Assembly: GCA_002428015.1 (NCBI GenBank)
Contig: DIZW01000124.1
Span: 500-64,499, forward strand
Source: Oxalobacteraceae bacterium UBA6018
GTDB taxonomy: Bacteria; Pseudomonadota; Gammaproteobacteria; Burkholderiales; Burkholderiaceae_D
DNA: 64,000 nucleotides
Direction: 5' to 3'
The translations under genes and the position numbers were made by a program. Each line of letters begins with the position of its first letter. The first letter of the stretch is position 1. Positions 60,567 to 64,000 of this stretch are shown here, in pieces. The notes under the pieces were generated by a model. That model ran no database searches and was not told where the DNA came from. It saw only the letters and a list, made by a program, of their open reading frames with translations.

Positions 60567-61361
60567 ATGCGATTCATGGTAATGCGCCGGGCCGATGCCG
60601 GCACCGAGGCGGGCACGGCGGCGCCGTTGGCCGGCATGGAAACACTGCGGCCGAGCGCGCACGCCGTGCGGGTGGACATGGACGCCGGCCAGGCCAGCAT
60701 CGTCGATGGTCCGTTCGCCGAGGTCGGCGAGCTCATCGCCGGCTTCGGCTTCATCGAGGCCGATTCGAGGGAGGCGGCGCTCGAGCAGCTGCGCCGCTGG
60801 CCGCTGCCGCCCGGGTGCGAGCGCGCCGAGCTGGAGCTGCGCCAGAGCGGCTGTCACGGCGGCTGCGCGCAGGTAGAGGCGGCCGCCGGCGCCGATGCGT
60901 CCGGCCAGCGCTACATCGTCTTGTTGCGGTCCAGCGCGGAGCTCGAGAGCGAGGCCGATGTGGCCCAGGAAGTGCTCGACAGGCTGGACGCGCATAACGC
61001 GGCCGAAGCGCGGGCCGGGGTGCTGCTGGCGGCCGACGGCTTGCGCGCCAGCGCGCTGGGCGCGCGCGTCACCCTGGCGGCGGGGAAGGCGTCGCTGATC
61101 GACGGCCCCTTCACCGAAATCAAGGAGCTCGTCGCCGGCTACTGGATGGTGCGCGCGCCTTGCTTGCAGGACGTGATCGCCTGGGCGCTGCGCAATCCCT
61201 ACCCGACCGGGCCGCGGGTGCAGGTGGAAATCCGCGAACTGGACGAGGCCGCCACCGCGGCGGCCGCGCCGCCCTTCACGGCGGCCATGCGCGCGGCCGA
61301 GCAGCGCATGCGCGAGCAGCAGCTCGAGGCCGCGCTGAGCGCCCAGCTGGCCGGACGCTAG
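60567..61361 (+). CDS. Tandem DGPF-domain protein
   Basis: This 264-residue protein starts MRFMVMRRADAGTEAG. It contains two YCII-like domains: the first (1-95) has IVDGPFAEVGELIAGFGFIE but a shortened N-terminal half, and the second (about 110-225) has LIDGPFTEIKELVAGYWMVR. This looks like a fusion of two DGPF proteins. It ends 4 bases before the sigma-factor start, so they are co-translated. Confidence 0.88.
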   Translation: MRFMVMRRADAGTEAGTAAPLAGMETLRPSAHAVRVDMDAGQASIVDGPFAEVGELIAGFGFIEADSREAALEQLRRWPLPPGCERAELELRQSGCHGGCAQVEAAAGADASGQRYIVLLRSSAELESEADVAQEVLDRLDAHNAAEARAGVLLAADGLRASALGARVTLAAGKASLIDGPFTEIKELVAGYWMVRAPCLQDVIAWALRNPYPTGPRVQVEIRELDEAATAAAAPPFTAAMRAAEQRMREQQLEAALSAQLAGR

Positions 61362-61365
61362 GCCC

Positions 61366-62634
61366 ATGGCCGAGGCCAGCGCCCGCGTCGTCGAAGCCGT
61401 GTGGCGGATGGAGTCGGCGCGCATCATCGGCGCGCTGGCGCGCATGCTGCGCGACGTCGGCCTGGCCGAGGAGCTGGCGCAGGACGCCATGGTCGAGGCG
61501 CTCGAGCGCTGGCCCGGCGAGGGCGTGCCAGACAATCCGGCGGCCTGGCTGATGGCGGTGGCCAAGAACCGCGCGCTGGACCGGCTGCGCCAGCGCAAGC
61601 TGCATCAGGCCAAAGAACCCGAGCTGACCTACGCCATCGAAACCCAGCTGCAGGACGCCGCGCCCGACCTGGACGCCGCGCTCGAGGACGACATCGGCGA
61701 CGACCTGCTGCGGCTGATGTTCGTGTCCTGCCATCCGGTGCTCTCGACAGAGGCGCGGGTGGCGTTGACCCTACGCCTGCTGGGCGGCTTGACCACCGAC
61801 GAGATCGCCCGCGCCTTCCTGGTGTCCGAGTCCACCGTGGCGCAGCGCATCGTGCGCGCCAAGCGCACCCTGGCCGAGGCGCGGGTGCCGTTCGAGGTGC
61901 CGCGCGCGGACCAGCTGATCGCGCGGCTGGGCTCGGTGCTGCAGGTGATCTACCTGATCTTTAACGAGGGCTATTCGGCCAGTGCCGGCACCCAGTGGCT
62001 GCGTCCGGCCTTGTGCGACGATGCCGTGCGCCTGGGGCGCATCCTGGCCGAACTGCTGCCGCTGGAGGCCGAGGTGCACGGCCTGGTGGCATTGATGGAA
62101 ATCCAGTCCTCGCGCGCGCGGGCGCGGGTCGGCCCCAACGGCGAGCCGGTGCTGCTGCTGGACCAGGACCGCAGCCGCTGGGACCAGTTGCTGATCCGGC
62201 GCGGCCTGGCCGCGCTGGCGCGCGCTGGGCAGCTTGGGCAGGGCTACGGGCCGTACGCGCTGCAGGCGGCCATCGCGGCCTGCCACGCGCGCGCGCTCAC
62301 GCCCGGGCAGACCGACTGGCAGCGCATCACGGCGCTGTACGACGCGCTGGCGCAGCTGACGCCCTCGCCGGTGGTGGAACTCAATCGCGCCGTGGCCGTC
62401 TCGATGGCGTTCGGGCCGGCCGCCGCGCTGGCGCTGGCCGATGCCTTGACGCACGAGCCGGCGCTCAAGCACTATCACTTGCTGCCCAGCGTGCGCGGCG
62501 ACCTGCTGGCACGCCTGGGGCGCAACGCGGAGGCGCGCGCCGAGTTCGAACGCGCCGCGGCGCTGACCAACAACAGCCGCGAGCGCGCGCTGCTGCTGGC
62601 GCGCGCCGCCGACGTCGCGCGCGGCGACGGCTAA
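61366..62634 (+). CDS. ECF42-type RNA polymerase sigma factor
   Basis: This 422-residue protein has sigma region 2 (LAEELAQDAMVEALERWP, AWLMAVAKNRALDRLRQRK) and region 4 (TTDEIARAFLVSESTVAQRI). A long C-terminal extension follows with IFNEGYSASAGTQWLRPALC (DUF6596) and TPR-like helices (HLLPSVRGDLLARLGRNAEA). This extension and the linked DGPF genes define the ECF42 group. No anti-sigma factor is nearby, as usual for that group. Confidence 0.93.
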   Translation: MAEASARVVEAVWRMESARIIGALARMLRDVGLAEELAQDAMVEALERWPGEGVPDNPAAWLMAVAKNRALDRLRQRKLHQAKEPELTYAIETQLQDAAPDLDAALEDDIGDDLLRLMFVSCHPVLSTEARVALTLRLLGGLTTDEIARAFLVSESTVAQRIVRAKRTLAEARVPFEVPRADQLIARLGSVLQVIYLIFNEGYSASAGTQWLRPALCDDAVRLGRILAELLPLEAEVHGLVALMEIQSSRARARVGPNGEPVLLLDQDRSRWDQLLIRRGLAALARAGQLGQGYGPYALQAAIAACHARALTPGQTDWQRITALYDALAQLTPSPVVELNRAVAVSMAFGPAAALALADALTHEPALKHYHLLPSVRGDLLARLGRNAEARAEFERAAALTNNSRERALLLARAADVARGDG

Positions 62635-62694
62635 TCACCCGCGAACGGGGCCCCGCGCAGATGCGCGCGCGCCGAACTATGCTACCCTTTTGGG

Positions 62695-63258
62695 ATGCAA
62701 AAGCTCATCAAGATCCTCAAGAGCGCCGCCACGGCCGCGCTCGCCGCCGGCCTGTTGGCCTCCTGCGCCAACCTGGCCGGCCCGCGCCAGATCGAACTGC
62801 CGCTGGCCAAGCTGCAGGCCGGCGTGGAGCGCCGCTTTCCGCTCGATAATCGTGTGCTGGAATTGTTCGACGTCGCGCTGACCCGTCCGCAAGTGCTGCT
62901 GCAGCCGGACACCGGCCGCGTCGGCCTGTCGATGGACGCGGCGGTGGCGCCGCCGTTCGGCCACCAGAGCTGGCACGGCAGCATGGCGCTGTCGGGCCGG
63001 CTGGTGATCGACGCCGCGCGCGGGGCCGTGCTCATGGCCGAGCCGCGCGTGGACCGGGTCGCCTTCGACGGCATCGACGAGTCGCGCCAGCGGCAACTGT
63101 CCAAGGTCGCCAACCTGTTGATGGACAAGGTGGTGCACGACATGCCGATCTACAGTTTCAAGATGGAAGACCTGCGCTATGCCGGCGTCCAGTTCGTACC
63201 CACCAACATTACCGCGACCGCGCGCGCCCTCGTTATAACTGTCGAGCCCGTCAAATAA
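62695..63258 (+). CDS. DUF1439 lipoprotein (YceB-like)
   Basis: This 187-residue protein starts MQKLIKILKSAATAALAAGL with the lipobox LLASC. The mature part (QIELPLAKLQAGVERRFPLD, VGLSMDAAVA, GLSGRL-like strand ALSGRLVID, MPIYSFKMEDLRYAGV) matches DUF1439. It is a likely outer- or inner-membrane-anchored tubular lipid-binding-like fold; the role is uncertain. Confidence 0.88.
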   Translation: MQKLIKILKSAATAALAAGLLASCANLAGPRQIELPLAKLQAGVERRFPLDNRVLELFDVALTRPQVLLQPDTGRVGLSMDAAVAPPFGHQSWHGSMALSGRLVIDAARGAVLMAEPRVDRVAFDGIDESRQRQLSKVANLLMDKVVHDMPIYSFKMEDLRYAGVQFVPTNITATARALVITVEPVK

Positions 63259-63539
63259 GCCGCGCCCGGATGCGTGTTGCGCGCGCCGGGAACTGCTATG
63301 ATTTTGCCAGCCCCGCCGTGGCGCCATCATCCATTCTTACCCATGCCGATGGTTGCTGTAATACAACGACTGGCGAGTTTTTCAGCATTGCGGCGCACCG
63401 GCATTGAGAGCAAACTTGTGCATTCTCGTGCAGCGCGAAACGAAGATTGCCGGACTTGTGATTTCTCATATTCCGCAACATTCCACTAAAGTAATCTTGC
63501 TTTCAATCTTAGATGTGCTGACTTCTGTGGAGGTGAATC

Positions 63540-63746
63540 TTGGGAACGATACAGGAAAGTTTGCCGGAAAAGGAAGTGAGCGCCGAGCCGTCGCTGAACG
63601 CGCCGCCGCCGCCCACGCGAGCCCGCCAAAGCCTGCCGCCGAAGGGCTCGTGCTGGTATTGCGAGAAGCCGCTCGACAGCGTGCGGCGCTTTTGCGGCAA
63701 GGAATGCGCGGACGGCTTCGACGAGGAAGCCGAGTTCACCCGCTGA
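63540..63746 (+). CDS. Small zinc-finger-like protein
   Basis: This 68-residue protein uses a TTG start placed 7 bases after GGAGG. A disordered N-terminus (LNAPPPPTRARQSLPPKG) is followed by CWYCEKPLDSVRRFCGKEC, a C-x2-C...C-x3-C zinc site. Small proteins of this shape are common near signalling genes in this group. The function is unknown. Confidence 0.7.
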   Translation: MGTIQESLPEKEVSAEPSLNAPPPPTRARQSLPPKGSCWYCEKPLDSVRRFCGKECADGFDEEAEFTR

Positions 63747-63751
63747 TACGC

Positions 63752-64000
63752 TTACAGGCCGTGGCGGGCACTTGCCTCGGCCGCGGGCGGCGGCATCATC
63801 GTGGCGGCCTTGAGCGCCGTCAGCGCGCTCTCGAAATCGAAATCGTTGACCGCCGCCTCCACTTGCCGCAGCGCCGCGTCGCCCAGGATCGCCGCCAGGC
63901 TGGCAGCGCATTCTTCCACCAGATCCACCGCGGCGCCATCACCGTTTTGCAATAGCTCCCCCAGACGCACCAGCAACGCGCGGTCCTCCAGCAGGGGGCG
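63752..64000 (-). CDS. C-terminal end of a probable Hpt/response-regulator sensor protein (partial)
   Basis: The frame is open to the right edge, so only the last about 82 residues are present. LVRLGELLQNGDGAAVDLVE and LRQVEAAVNDFDFESALTAL resemble the end of an Hpt domain in hybrid histidine kinases, where the F[DE]FExAL motif closes the helical bundle. It converges with the small zinc-finger gene. Confidence 0.6.
   Translation of the reverse strand, partial: RPLLEDRALLVRLGELLQNGDGAAVDLVEECAASLAAILGDAALRQVEAAVNDFDFESALTALKAATMMPPPAAEASARHGL

Overview
This window looks like chromosomal DNA of a high-GC betaproteobacterium, most likely an Oxalobacteraceae member of the Massilia/Telluria/Duganella group. 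The reasons are the very GC-rich codon use, the replication-origin block gyrB-dnaN-dnaA | rpmH-rnpA-yidD-yidC-mnmE in the usual order, and the mix of exported amylases, type I secretion and sugar-nucleotide genes. The genus is inferred from gene content and not tested by any search.

Layout. (1) 1-26,024 is a surface-glycan and secretion locus. It is bracketed by two unusual proteins built of 8-residue x-L-T-T-x-Q-[IV]-x repeats, each ending in a DxNxDG calcium-binding domain. The first runs in from the left edge of the window; the second is 1,824 residues long with about 200 repeats. Between them lie a TPR/GT41 (OGT/SPINDLY-like) glycosyltransferase, a 13-gene minus-strand operon and a type I secretion pair (HlyB-like ABC exporter and HlyD-like adaptor). 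The operon encodes CDP-glucose 4,6-dehydratase chemistry, C-methylation, transamination, acylation, UDP-xylose synthase and several glycosyltransferases. The most economical reading is that the repeat proteins are exported by the type I system and that some of the sugar genes decorate them or a co-displayed glycan. (2) 26,158-33,126 holds mixed housekeeping and hypothetical genes: nudC, a membrane protein, a thioredoxin-fold protein that has lost its first active-site Cys, an IS5-type transposase fragment, a LysR/aldo-keto reductase divergent pair and two small exported proteins. (3) 33,262-39,109 holds two tandem GH13-CBM20 alpha-amylases with duplicated terminators and paired TGTAG-N5-CTACA operators, then an exported beta-helix protein. 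(4) 39,135-43,631 holds a divergent tRNA-Cys, a DUF4142 protein, a long coiled-coil TonB/TolA-like protein, and an orphan PAAR protein with an exported partner. (5) 43,981-53,649 is the origin block, with a DnaA box over a dnaA promoter candidate. (6) 53,632-57,359 is a small eroded integrative element at the 3' end of mnmE, with candidate att cores and integrase arm sites at both ends and a DUF3987-UvrD fusion scar. (7) 57,599-58,517 is a Tlde1-like L,D-transpeptidase-fold candidate toxin with an overlapping exported partner. (8) 58,602-63,258 is a lipoprotein, a VOC/DGPF/GFA/ECF42 sigma-factor cluster and a DUF1439 lipoprotein. The window ends inside a gene whose C-terminus resembles a sensor-kinase Hpt domain.
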